From: Clostridia bacterium
GTDB lineage: Bacteria; Bacillota; Clostridia; Oscillospirales; Acutalibacteraceae
DNA: 8,658 bases
Direction of reading: 5' to 3'
Assembly: GCA_900763035.1 (NCBI GenBank)
Contig: CAAFIS010000208.1
Coordinates: 1 to 8,658 of the forward strand
Shown here: positions 1 to 5,644 of the stretch, in pieces
How positions within the stretch are numbered: the stretch's first letter is position 1
Layout of the letters: each line of letters starts with the position of its first letter
The notes under the pieces: generated by a model
Databases searched by the model: none
Seen by the model: only the letters and a program-made list of their open reading frames with translations
Told to the model about the DNA's origin: nothing
Position numbers and translations under genes: made by a program

Positions 1-176
1 ATGCGCTTTGCCTTGGAGATCAGATCCGCCAGCTTGCTGTTGGAAGCCGGGTTGGGGCCGCCGGTACGGACGGCGACGCTGATCTCGCGGCCGATCTTGG
101 TAAAGACCTTTGCCTTTGCGCCGTCAGTCTTCTCCTTCTTGCGCTTGATATTGTTCCATTTGGAATGACCTGACAT
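1..176 (-). CDS. yebC: YebC/PmpR/TACO1 family regulator, N-terminal part (gene runs off the left edge)
   Basis: Only the first 58 codons are in the window. The protein opens with [20 protein letters not shown], the near-invariant start of the YebC/TACO1 family, followed by [16 protein letters not shown] and a [11 protein letters not shown] stretch, also typical. Members are cytosolic proteins of about 240 residues, described either as DNA-binding regulators or, more recently, as translation factors that relieve stalling at proline stretches; which applies here cannot be told. The start is fixed by the family N-terminus and by a good ribosome binding site, AAGGAG, 8 nt upstream. It has its own promoter (241-269), so it is probably transcribed separately from alaX, which ends 106 nt upstream. 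Confidence 0.96.
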   Translation of the reverse strand, partial: MSGHSKWNNIKRKKEKTDGAKAKVFTKIGREISVAVRTGGPNPASNSKLADLISKAKR

Positions 177-207
177 GGCAATATCTCCTTACCTGTATAA
201 AATAACA

Positions 208-221
208 TCGGCAAATGCCGA
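208..221 (-). other. Small inverted repeat in the yebC leader
   Basis: TCGGCA and TGCCGA are separated by two bases, giving a six-pair hairpin in the untranslated leader between the yebC promoter and its ribosome binding site. No T tract follows, so it is not a terminator. It may only affect leader stability; no function is claimed. Confidence 0.35.
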
Positions 222-240
222 AAAACAGCATTACCAAGGT

Positions 241-269
241 ATTTTACCACACTTTTTTGCCGTTTGCAA
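241..269 (-). promoter_or_regulatory. Sigma-A type promoter for yebC
   Basis: Read on the minus strand there is TTGCAA (264-269), a 17-base spacer and TAAAAT (241-246). The start of transcription would be about 7 bases further on, leaving a leader of roughly 55-60 nt before the yebC start. It lies wholly in the gap between alaX and yebC. The same -35 hexamer and spacer length recur in the promoter at 8428-8456. Confidence 0.7.
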
Positions 270-282
270 CACCAAACTGCGC

Positions 283-1440
283 TCACGCACCGAAACCGGC
301 GCAAAATGCGCGGATCTGATCGGCTGCGGCATCCACCCGCCCGCGCATGAGCGGTCCCTTGCCGCCGCCGCGGCCGTTCAGCGCGGCGTTCAGACTACGG
401 GCGAACACGGGCAGCTCATCCCCGCCCGCAGCGACGTAGGCATAGCCCTGCCCGTCACTGCCGGAGAATACGGCACACGGCCGCGCCCCGCGCGCGGCAA
501 GCGCCAAGGCGGCATCGCGCACGGCCTCGTCATCCGCCGGGGACAGGATCAGGCACGCCGCGCCGGACACCGGGATCTCGGCCGCGGCGGCGTGCAGCAG
601 CGCGCCCTCGCGCCGGGCGGCGCGCAGCTGCCGGACAAGCGCATCCCGCTCCGACAGCAGCCGCTGCACGGCGTCGTGCGCCTCGCCGCGGCGCACGGAC
701 AGCGCCGCCGCGATCTGCGCGTTTTGCGCAAAGCACAGGCGAGCCTCCTCCGTCGCGTCCGCGCCCGCCTGCAGATGGATCCGCATCCCGCCCTTGTAGC
801 GGATGGCCTCCAGCAGCTTGATCGCCCCGATCTCGCCCGTGCGGGCGACGTGCGGCGCGCAGCACGCGCACGCATCCACGTCGCCGATCGTCACGATCCG
901 CACCGCGCCGTCCGCCGGGCCTTTGCCGCGGTACGTCATCCCGCGCAGCTCCGCCGGCGCGGGATAGCGCGCCGTCACCGGCAGATCGGCACGCACTGCC
1001 GCGTTGGCCTGCCGCTCGATCCCGTCGACCGCGGGGCGATCCAGCTCGCCGTCGATATCCAAGGTCACGTCCTCGCTGCCCAGATGGAAGCCGACGTTAG
1101 AAAACCCGTAGGCGCGGTGGATCAGTCCGCACACGATATGCTCCGCCGAATGCTTGCGCATCCGGGCAAGACGCTCCTCCCGGCCGACCGCGCCCTGCAC
1201 GGTCTGGCCGACAGGAAGCGCCTGCGGCACGAAATGCCAGATCTCGTCCCCTTCCTGCCGCACGTCGCGCACCGGCAGGCCGGACAGCGTCCCGCCGTCG
1301 GCACACTGTCCGCCGCCCTGCGGGAAAAAAGCCGTGCCGTCGAGCAGCACGGCAAAGCCGTCCGGCGTTTCCCGGCAGCGCTCCACCACGGCGGAAAAGG
1401 TGAACAGATACGCATCCTCATCGAACAAACGCCGCGTCAT
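283..1440 (-). CDS. alaX: Alanyl-tRNA editing protein AlaX (long form, with DHHA1 domain)
   Basis: A 385-residue, free-standing relative of the alanyl-tRNA synthetase editing half. The family hydrolyses Ser- or Gly-tRNA(Ala) in the cytosol and so prevents mistranslation of alanine codons. Seen in the sequence: an N-terminal beta-barrel region with the glycine-rich motif FFPQGGGQ (residues 39-45), zinc-binding HSAEH (His97, His101) and CxxxH (Cys193, His197), then a basic/acidic helical stretch near 262-280 likely to be a coiled coil, and a C-terminal DHHA1-like region with GRGGGKG near 356-362. The length fits the long AlaX class. The start is chosen because the family homology begins at MTRRLFDEDAY and a GGGGGAG ribosome site sits 5 nt upstream; the open frame further upstream only shadows the neighbouring gene. 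All four zinc ligands are present, so it should be active. Whether it prefers Ser or Gly cannot be decided from these motifs. Confidence 0.93.
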   Translation of the reverse strand: MTRRLFDEDAYLFTFSAVVERCRETPDGFAVLLDGTAFFPQGGGQCADGGTLSGLPVRDVRQEGDEIWHFVPQALPVGQTVQGAVGREERLARMRKHSAEHIVCGLIHRAYGFSNVGFHLGSEDVTLDIDGELDRPAVDGIERQANAAVRADLPVTARYPAPAELRGMTYRGKGPADGAVRIVTIGDVDACACCAPHVARTGEIGAIKLLEAIRYKGGMRIHLQAGADATEEARLCFAQNAQIAAALSVRRGEAHDAVQRLLSERDALVRQLRAARREGALLHAAAAEIPVSGAACLILSPADDEAVRDAALALAARGARPCAVFSGSDGQGYAYVAAGGDELPVFARSLNAALNGRGGGKGPLMRGRVDAAADQIRAFCAGFGA

Positions 1441-1463
1441 ACAAACTCCCCCATCGTAGACCG

Positions 1464-1500
1464 CGACCCGGAGCGGCAAGCCGCTCCGGGTCGTGTTTTT
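1464..1500 (+). terminator. Perfect 13-bp hairpin with T tract, plus-facing
   Basis: CGACCCGGAGCGG (1464-1476), a four-base loop CAAG, and CCGCTCCGGGTCG (1481-1493) form a perfect stem, followed on the plus strand by TGTTTTT. This is a textbook intrinsic terminator in the plus direction. On the minus strand, the direction of both neighbouring genes, the bases after the stem are CGGTCTACG with no T tract. It sits between the stop of the TM2 gene and the ribosome site of alaX. It may stop antisense transcription, or act in the minus mRNA only as a structural element. Confidence 0.6.
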
Positions 1501-1511
1501 CGTGCTTAGGC

Positions 1512-1919
1512 TCAATCCTTCAGCGGGATGCCCTTGGCATCGGTCTTGATCGAGCCGGTCAGGATCTGGATGCCTTCGACCAGGCCCCAGATCTCGCTGG
1601 CGACCGCAAGGAAGCCGCAGCTGAGCACAGAGATCAGCAGCTGTGCCACGGCCTTCCCGGTGTAGCCGAGATAGAAGTTGTGGATACCTAACGCGCCGAG
1701 GAAGATCCCCAGCAGGCCGGCAGCCATCTTGGACTTCTGCTCGCCCACCGGCACCGGCTGGGCGAACGCCACGCCGCACTGGGTGCAGACCGCCGCATCC
1801 GGCGCGGTCTGTGCACCGCAATGCGGGCAGTAGTTGTTCCCCTGCCCGGCAGGAACGCCGCACTTCACGCAGACGACCGCCTGCGGATCCATCTGATTAC
1901 CGCAATTCCGACAGAACAT
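1512..1919 (-). CDS. Double zinc-ribbon, TM2-domain membrane protein
   Basis: A 135-residue protein. The N-terminal half carries two treble-clef zinc ribbons: Cys3/Cys6 with Cys17/Cys20, and Cys31/Cys34 with Cys45/Cys48, all in CxxCG context. After a short linker (PVPVGEQKSK) comes a TM2 domain from about residue 62 to 127: a first membrane helix ending in GALGIHNFYLGYTGKA, the typical TM2 turn, and a second helix ending in EIWGLVEGIQILTG. The ribbons are predicted to face the cytosol. TM2 proteins are widespread in Firmicutes but have no settled function. The start is supported by GGAGG 8 nt upstream. The upstream neighbour is the DUF2752 gene, 49 nt away in the same direction; the two families are often near each other, so shared transcription is plausible. 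Confidence 0.9.
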   Translation of the reverse strand: MFCRNCGNQMDPQAVVCVKCGVPAGQGNNYCPHCGAQTAPDAAVCTQCGVAFAQPVPVGEQKSKMAAGLLGIFLGALGIHNFYLGYTGKAVAQLLISVLSCGFLAVASEIWGLVEGIQILTGSIKTDAKGIPLKD

Positions 1920-1968
1920 GATATTTACCTCCGTATGTATATTAGACGAACCGGGATCCGGCTCACCC

Positions 1969-2328
1969 TCAAAGGAACTGCCGCCACGCCGGGATCACCA
2001 TGCGCAGCAGCGCGAACAAGAGCCACCCGCCCACCACGGCGATCGGCACGGCTCGGTCGACCGTTTTCCGGCCGGTCGGCCGTCCGTCGGTCAGTAAAAA
2101 GACCAACAGCACCGGAACGGCCCAAAAAAACGGGTGGAAGCGAAACGCCGCAGACAGATCGCCGTGCAGCAGGGAGAGCCACGCGCGGGTCATCCCGCAG
2201 CCGGGACACGGCAGCCGGGTCAGCGCCCGGAAGGGACAGACATAGCCGAGCCGATCGGCGGCCGCGATCAGCACCGCCGCCGCGGCGATGGCCGCAAGCT
2301 TCAGCGGCAGATGTGTATAGCGTTTCAT
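1969..2328 (-). CDS. DUF2752 family membrane protein
   Basis: A 119-residue protein with an N-terminal membrane helix (about 8-24), the DUF2752 signature CPFRALTRLPCPGCGMTRA (residues 31-49, with Cys31, Cys41 and Cys44), a GDLSAAFRFHP segment, and two further hydrophobic segments at about 67-80 and 93-112. The cysteine pair and HP motif are the conserved marks of the family, whose function is unknown. The start is the only ATG that includes the first helix, but its ribosome site is poor: AAGGG ends one base before the ATG. A promoter-like pair ends 6 bases before the ATG (see 2335-2363), so a near-leaderless transcript is possible. Alternatively the gene is read through from pyk, 65 nt upstream, with no clear terminator between them. 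Confidence 0.88.
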   Translation of the reverse strand: MKRYTHLPLKLAAIAAAAVLIAAADRLGYVCPFRALTRLPCPGCGMTRAWLSLLHGDLSAAFRFHPFFWAVPVLLVFLLTDGRPTGRKTVDRAVPIAVVGGWLLFALLRMVIPAWRQFL

Positions 2329-2334
2329 ACCCTT

Positions 2335-2363
2335 ATCTTAACACGCCCGCCCGCAAAACGCAA
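2335..2363 (-). promoter_or_regulatory. Possible promoter just upstream of the DUF2752 gene
   Basis: On the minus strand TTGCGT (2358-2363), a 17-base spacer and TAAGAT (2335-2340). The -35 matches consensus at three of six bases and the -10 at four of six. If used, transcription would start at or next to the ATG at 2328. Weak as a stand-alone call. Confidence 0.25.
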
Positions 2364-2393
2364 GCAAAAAAGAGTAAATTCGACAACGATTTT

Positions 2394-3806
2394 TCAGACC
2401 GTTTCTACCTTGATGATGTTCGTGTTGCCGGAGCGGCCGTTCGGCTGCCCGCCGGTCAGCACGAGCCGGTCGCCGGGCGCAAGGTCGAGCGCCTTGCCGG
2501 CCAGCTGCTTGGCGGAATAGAACAGCACGTCGATGGAATCGTACGCGTCGCTGAGCACCGGCGTCACGCCCCACGACAGCGCCAGCTTGCGCAGCGTGCG
2601 CTCGTTGGTGGTCACGCCGATGATATCCACCGGGCAGCGGAACCGCGACACCATGCGCGCCGTTTTACCGGACAGCGAGCACACGGCGATGGCCTTGGCC
2701 TCGATATCGATCGCCATGCCGCACGTCGCGTGCGAGATGGCGTCCAGCGTGCTGCGGATCCGGAAATCGAAGCTGTGGAACCACGCGGCAAAGTCGATGT
2801 TCGCCTCCGTTTCCGTCGCGATGCGCGCCATGGTCTGCACGGCCAGCACGGGGTATTTGCCCGCCGCCGTTTCGCCGGACAGCATGATCGCACTGGTACC
2901 GTCGTACACGGCGTTGGCCACGTCGGAGATCTCCGCCCGCGTCGGGCGCGCGTTGTGGATCATGCTCTCGAGCATCTCGGTCGCGGTGATCACGCGCTTG
3001 CCCAGCATCCGGCATTCGGTGATCAGGTGCTTCTGGATCGCGGGCAGCTCCTCGAACGGGATCTCCACACCCATGTCGCCGCGCCCGATCATGATGCCGG
3101 AGCATTCCTCGCAGATCTCCTCGATGTTATCGACGCCGGAGCGGTTCTCGATCTTGGCGATCAGCTCGATGTCCTCGATGCCGTTGTCGCGCATGAACCC
3201 CTTGATATCCAGCAGATCCTGCCGGCGGCTGACGAAGGAGCAGGCGATGAAATCCACGCCGTTCTTCGCGCCGAACAGGATGTCCTGCTTATCCTGCTCG
3301 CTGAGATAGGCCTGCCGCAGCAGCTTATTCGGGAAGCTCATGCTCTTGCGGTCGGACAGCTCGCCGCCGACCTCGACCTCGCACACGACGTCCGTCGACG
3401 TCACGGTCTGCACGCGGAAAACGAGCAGGCCGTTGTTGAGCAGGATCTTGTCGCCGGGGGCCAGATCCCCGACCAATCCCTTATAGTTGACCGAAACGCG
3501 CGTCTCGTCCCCCTCGACATCCTCGACGGTGAAGGAGAACACATCCCCCTCTTTTAAGGTGACGCGGCCGTTTTTGAAGGTCTTGATGCGGTATTCCGGC
3601 CCCTTGGTGTCCAGCATGATGGCGATCGGCAGACCCAGACGCTCGCGCACGCGGCACAGCATATCGATCTTTTGCTGATGATCCCCGTGCGTCCCGTGCG
3701 AAAAATTCAGCCGCGCGACGTTCATCCCGGCCAGAGCCATCTGCTCCAGCGTTTTTTCGTCGCTGCAGGCCGGGCCTATCGTGCATACGATCTTGGTCTT
3801 GCGCAT
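2394..3806 (-). CDS. pyk: Pyruvate kinase
   Basis: A 470-residue cytosolic enzyme that makes pyruvate and ATP from phosphoenolpyruvate and ADP, the last step of glycolysis. Length matches the short form, without the extra C-terminal PEP-utiliser-like domain of Bacillus. Seen: MRKTKIVCTIGPA at the start; substrate Arg32 and K+ ligands Asn34/Ser36 in ARLNFSHG; Asp66-Thr67 in LDTKGPE; Glu71, the position that marks K+-dependent enzymes; the B domain at about 70-165; catalytic Lys218 and metal ligand Glu220 in IAKIEN; metal ligand Asp244 in IGRGDMG; Thr276 in ITATEML; and DVANAVYDGTSAIMLSGETAAGKYP. The residue before the RGD is Gly241 where most enzymes have Ala. The start follows family homology, with GGAG 8 nt upstream. 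An in-frame ATG at 3866, 9 nt after a stronger GGAGG, would add MCADVGGICRRENKGNGVTA. It has its own promoter. Confidence 0.96.
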   Translation of the reverse strand: MRKTKIVCTIGPACSDEKTLEQMALAGMNVARLNFSHGTHGDHQQKIDMLCRVRERLGLPIAIMLDTKGPEYRIKTFKNGRVTLKEGDVFSFTVEDVEGDETRVSVNYKGLVGDLAPGDKILLNNGLLVFRVQTVTSTDVVCEVEVGGELSDRKSMSFPNKLLRQAYLSEQDKQDILFGAKNGVDFIACSFVSRRQDLLDIKGFMRDNGIEDIELIAKIENRSGVDNIEEICEECSGIMIGRGDMGVEIPFEELPAIQKHLITECRMLGKRVITATEMLESMIHNARPTRAEISDVANAVYDGTSAIMLSGETAAGKYPVLAVQTMARIATETEANIDFAAWFHSFDFRIRSTLDAISHATCGMAIDIEAKAIAVCSLSGKTARMVSRFRCPVDIIGVTTNERTLRKLALSWGVTPVLSDAYDSIDVLFYSAKQLAGKALDLAPGDRLVLTGGQPNGRSGNTNIIKVETV

Positions 3807-3834
3807 GGCGGTCACTCCGTTTCCCTTGTTTTCC

Positions 3835-3852
3835 CGGCGGCAGATGCCGCCG
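3835..3852 (-). other. GC-rich hairpin between the two possible pyk starts
   Basis: CGGCGGCA and TGCCGCCG are separated by two bases, a perfect dyad able to form a 7-8 pair stem in the pyk mRNA. It lies 9 bases upstream of the nearest base of AAGGG and shortly before the inner ribosome site. If translation begins at 3806 it is leader structure; if at 3866 it is coding. Confidence 0.5.
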
Positions 3853-3875
3853 ACATCGGCACACATATTCAAATG

Positions 3876-3915
3876 CCTCCAAGATTTATTATACACGTCG
3901 GGAGAAAAAAAGCAA
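3876..3915 (-). promoter_or_regulatory. Sigma-A type promoter of pyk and adjoining ribosome site
   Basis: On the minus strand a perfect TATAAT (3888-3893) is preceded at 16 bases by TTGCTT (3910-3915), which matches the -35 consensus only in its first three bases. The expected transcription start is near 3881, immediately followed by GGAGG (3876-3880). The promoter lies entirely in the spoIVB-pyk gap. Confidence 0.65.
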
Positions 3916-3938
3916 GGCCGGATCACCCGTCGGTGTCC
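3905..3938 (-). terminator. Weak candidate terminator at the end of spoIVB
   Basis: On the minus strand GGACACC and GGTGATCC (with one bulged A) can pair around a GACG loop, overlapping the last codons and stop of spoIVB. Eight bases later comes a run of seven T (3905-3911). The stem is short and the gap to the T run is long, and the T run also belongs to the pyk promoter region, so this is only tentative. Confidence 0.3.
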
Positions 3939-5140
3939 ATCGCCTGCGCCGTTTCCCGCGCACGGGAAAGCATCGTTTCCGCAAACACGGCATAGCCGCG
4001 CTTCGGATCGTTGACCAGCACATGGGTCACGGCCGCGATCAGGCGGCCGTCCTGCACGATCGGGCTGCCGGAAAGCCCCTGCACCACGCCGCCGGTCAGC
4101 GACAGCAGCTCGGGATCCGTGATGCGGATCACCAAACTGCGCGCGGAGCCTGCGCCGCGGTGCACCTGCTCGACCTCGATATCGTAATACGCGGGGCGCA
4201 CGCCGTCGACCGTGGTCAGCACCTGCGCGGTGCCGGTGTGCACCTGCCGCCGCATCGCCACGGGCATGGTACGCCCCGTGGCGGGATAAATGCTCATCTT
4301 GCCGAACAGCCCTTCCGTACAGTTGCGCCCGATCGAGCCGAGCGTCCCCAGTTCGAACGTGCCCTGCAGCTCGCCCGGCGTGCCGCGCACGCTTTTTTTG
4401 ATCCCGAAGATGCGCGCCGGAACGATCTCGCCGCTTCCGATCGGCAGGATATCTCCGGTGTCGCCGTCGCTGACGGCGTGCCCCAGCCCGCCGAACGCGC
4501 CGCTCTCCGGGTCGTAGAACGTCAGCATCCCGATCCCGGCGGTGCTGTCGCGCACCCACATCCCCGCACGCAGGCCGCCGTCGGCGGCGCGCACCGGCGT
4601 CACCTCGGCGGTGAACTCCACGCCGTCGCGCCGGATCAGCAGCGTCAGCGTGCGGCCGCCCGCCTGCGCGATGCGCGCCGACAGCTCCCGGTTGGTCGAC
4701 ACGGCCGCGCCGTCGACGGACAGCACCGCGTCCCCCACGCAGATCCCGGCGCGGCGCGCCGGACAATCGGTGCCCGCTGCCGTTTCCACGTCGCCCAGAC
4801 CGACCACCAGCACCCCGTCGGTGTACAGCTTGATCCCGAACGGCGTGCCGCACACCGTCACCACCGGTTCGCTCTCCGTCACGCGGACAGACACGCTTTT
4901 GATCGGTACGATGCCGAACAAGCGCAGGCTGGCATCGTACCGCGCGCCGGTGCGCGCCGCCGCCACGGCGGACGGGCCGCCCGCCGGCTGCCCGCTGACC
5001 CATGCGCCGATCGTCAGCACGTCGCCGCGCACGACGGTCTGCTCGTCCGGGATCGCCCATTGCAGGTAACCCACCGCCCCCAGCGTCACCGTGCACGCCG
5101 CCGCGGCCAGTGCATATAAAACCGAAAAAAAGCGCCGCAT
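3923..5140 (-). CDS. spoIVB: SpoIVB peptidase (stage IV sporulation protein B, S55 family)
   Basis: A 405-residue serine protease. In Bacillus it is made in the forespore, crosses into the space between the two membranes and cleaves SpoIVFA, which releases processing of pro-sigma-K in the mother cell. Seen: a single N-terminal membrane segment (about 4-30) followed by IPDEQ; a PDZ domain at about 100-185 with AGICVGDAVLSVDGAAV; and the S55 domain with all three catalytic residues: His221 in GGLGHAVSDGDTG, Asp342 in RITDPELL, and Ser357 in GVVQGLSGSPIVQ. The stretch GIKKSVRGTPGELQGTF is also characteristic. The start chosen is ATG with GAGGG 6 nt upstream; an in-frame GTG at 5173 would add 11 residues (MFGGGERRGTE) unlike a signal sequence. 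The usual neighbours recN and spo0A are absent: gene debris lies upstream and pyk downstream. Confidence 0.95.
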   Translation of the reverse strand: MRRFFSVLYALAAAACTVTLGAVGYLQWAIPDEQTVVRGDVLTIGAWVSGQPAGGPSAVAAARTGARYDASLRLFGIVPIKSVSVRVTESEPVVTVCGTPFGIKLYTDGVLVVGLGDVETAAGTDCPARRAGICVGDAVLSVDGAAVSTNRELSARIAQAGGRTLTLLIRRDGVEFTAEVTPVRAADGGLRAGMWVRDSTAGIGMLTFYDPESGAFGGLGHAVSDGDTGDILPIGSGEIVPARIFGIKKSVRGTPGELQGTFELGTLGSIGRNCTEGLFGKMSIYPATGRTMPVAMRRQVHTGTAQVLTTVDGVRPAYYDIEVEQVHRGAGSARSLVIRITDPELLSLTGGVVQGLSGSPIVQDGRLIAAVTHVLVNDPKRGYAVFAETMLSRARETAQAMDTDG

Positions 5141-5161
5141 CTCCGTCCCTCTCCTCTCTCC

Positions 5162-5179
5162 TCCGCCGAACACGGCGGA
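5162..5179 (-). other. Inverted repeat upstream of spoIVB
   Basis: TCCGCCG and CGGCGGA are separated by four bases, giving a seven-pair stem just before the purine-rich ribosome site of spoIVB. No T tract follows on either strand. The bases 5180-5244 further upstream contain no gene that I can see. A CATCCTA heptamer on the minus strand (5191-5197) resembles a sigma-G -10 element, but no matching -35 was found. Confidence 0.35.
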
Positions 5180-5244
5180 TCGTTCAAGGATAGGATGACC
5201 GGCGATGCGGCAGATCCGATCGGTAAAATGCGGCGGGAACAGGT

Positions 5245-5331
5245 TCAGCCCACCAGCCCCGCGCGCTCGACGCTTTCGACGAAAAAGCGCTGCAGGAAAA
5301 GATACAGCAGGACGAACAGCACTGGCCCGGC
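5245..5331 (-). pseudogene. 3' remnant of a sugar ABC-transporter permease (MalG-like C-terminus)
   Basis: The minus strand encodes 28 residues and a stop: a hydrophobic helix (PVLFVLLYLFLQ), then RFFVESVERAGLVG. Carbohydrate permeases of the MalG/LplC type end in a helix followed by a pattern like Q-R-Y-F-V-x-G-x-x-x-G-x-K-G and stop, which this resembles closely. Upstream in the same frame similarity ends at about 5331; the frame closes with a stop near 5359 and there is no start codon or ribosome site. The rest of the permease is gone. It could be a chance open stretch, but the helix plus family-like tail at a stop makes decay the better reading. Confidence 0.5.
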
Positions 5332-5347
5332 AGATAGGTCCTCCCTC

Positions 5348-5376
5348 TTGACAGCGTTATTCTAACGCGTTAGAAC
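5348..5376 (+). promoter_or_regulatory. Plus-strand sigma-A promoter of the broken repressor gene
   Basis: A perfect TTGACA (5348-5353), a 17-base spacer and TAGAAC (5371-5376, four of six matches). It points at the BlaI-like remnant whose ATG is at 5415. The dyad at 5360-5375 covers the spacer and most of the -10 box, the usual place for a self-repressing operator. Confidence 0.65.
5360..5375 (+). promoter_or_regulatory. Operator-like perfect palindrome (site 1)
   Basis: TTCTAACGCGTTAGAA reads identically on both strands over 16 bases and overlaps the promoter spacer and -10. The layout of two six-base arms around a two-base centre (TCTAAC-GC-GTTAGA) has the geometry of BlaI/MecI/CopY operators, and the adjoining remnant is from that family. 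Assignment to a BlaI-type regulator is inference from position. Confidence 0.6.
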
Positions 5377-5384
5377 AACGGTAG

Positions 5385-5398
5385 TCTAACGCATTGGA
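5385..5398 (+). promoter_or_regulatory. Second, degenerate operator-like site (site 2)
   Basis: TCTAACGCATTGGA repeats the left arm and centre of site 1 exactly (TCTAACGC), with two mismatches in the right arm. It lies 24 bases downstream of site 1, between the promoter and the start codon at 5415. Paired sites are common in front of self-regulated BlaI-type genes. Confidence 0.45.
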
Positions 5399-5414
5399 GC
5401 AAGGCGGTCCATCC

Positions 5415-5570
5415 ATGGGAAACGACCGGAACATCCCGCAGATCTTTGCCAGCGAATATCGGTCCTGTCTGCTGCTCTGGGCGCACGAGCAGCCGGGTTG
5501 GAAGCCGACCACGACCTGCACCGCGATCAGACGCCTTGTCGGAGCACGGCGTCCTCAAAAACGAAAACGC
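5415..5570 (+). pseudogene. Broken BlaI/MecI/CopY family repressor gene
   Basis: From ATG 5415 (AAGGCGG 7 nt upstream) the frame gives IPQIFASEYRSCLLLWAHE, the first helix of BlaI-type winged-helix repressors, then PGWKPTTTCTAIRRL, matching the family's GWKxxTTYTVIxRL recognition-helix segment. Two lesions are visible. About 15 residues expected between WAHE and GWK (the second helix) are missing. At base 5538 one extra base shifts the frame, and the family motif continues in the next frame as SEHGVLKNENA up to about 5570. Nothing after that is recognisable, and the C-terminal dimerisation half (usually about 120 residues in total) is absent. The product cannot be functional. Intact relatives repress their own operon and often a beta-lactamase or an M56 sensor peptidase; no such partner is here. 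Confidence 0.78.
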
Positions 5571-5602
5571 CGCCGGCGCGTCGGGGAAACGGCGCGCCGG
5601 CG
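5552..5602 (-). terminator. Intrinsic terminator of the nnr-lipoprotein unit
   Basis: On the minus strand CGCCGGCGCG (5593-5602) pairs with CGCGCCGGCG (5571-5580) across a 12-base loop, followed by GCGTTTTCGTTTTT. It begins 42 nt past the stop of the lipoprotein gene. The T tract is the reverse complement of the AAA-AAC-GAA-AAC codons of the broken repressor gene, so pseudogene sequence appears to supply the terminator. Confidence 0.6.
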
Positions 5603-5644
5603 CCTCTTTGCCGGGCAAGGATCTCCGCATCACGGTATGTTCGA

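Noticed and set aside
175..1509. Long plus-strand open frame of 444 codons opposite alaX
   Set aside because: It is arginine-, alanine- and histidine-rich with no recognisable motif and lies antisense to a gene with clear family motifs; high GC leaves many frames open.
1920..1968. Possible promoter for the TM2 gene (TAATAT on the minus strand)
   Set aside because: No acceptable -35 box at 16-18 bases; read-through from the DUF2752 gene is as likely.
1821..3557. Long plus-strand open frame of 578 codons opposite the TM2, DUF2752 and pyk genes
   Set aside because: It crosses three real genes and two intergenic gaps, has low-complexity composition and no plausible start context.
2394..5096. 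A single 900-codon minus-strand frame that would fuse pyk to upstream sequence
   Set aside because: The part upstream of 3866 is the wrong frame of spoIVB and reads as arginine/glycine-rich noise; the pyk promoter lies inside it.
5191..5197. CATCCTA as a sigma-G -10 element for spoIVB
   Set aside because: spoIVB is expected to be forespore-expressed, but no GHATR-like -35 is found at the right distance, so a single heptamer is not enough.
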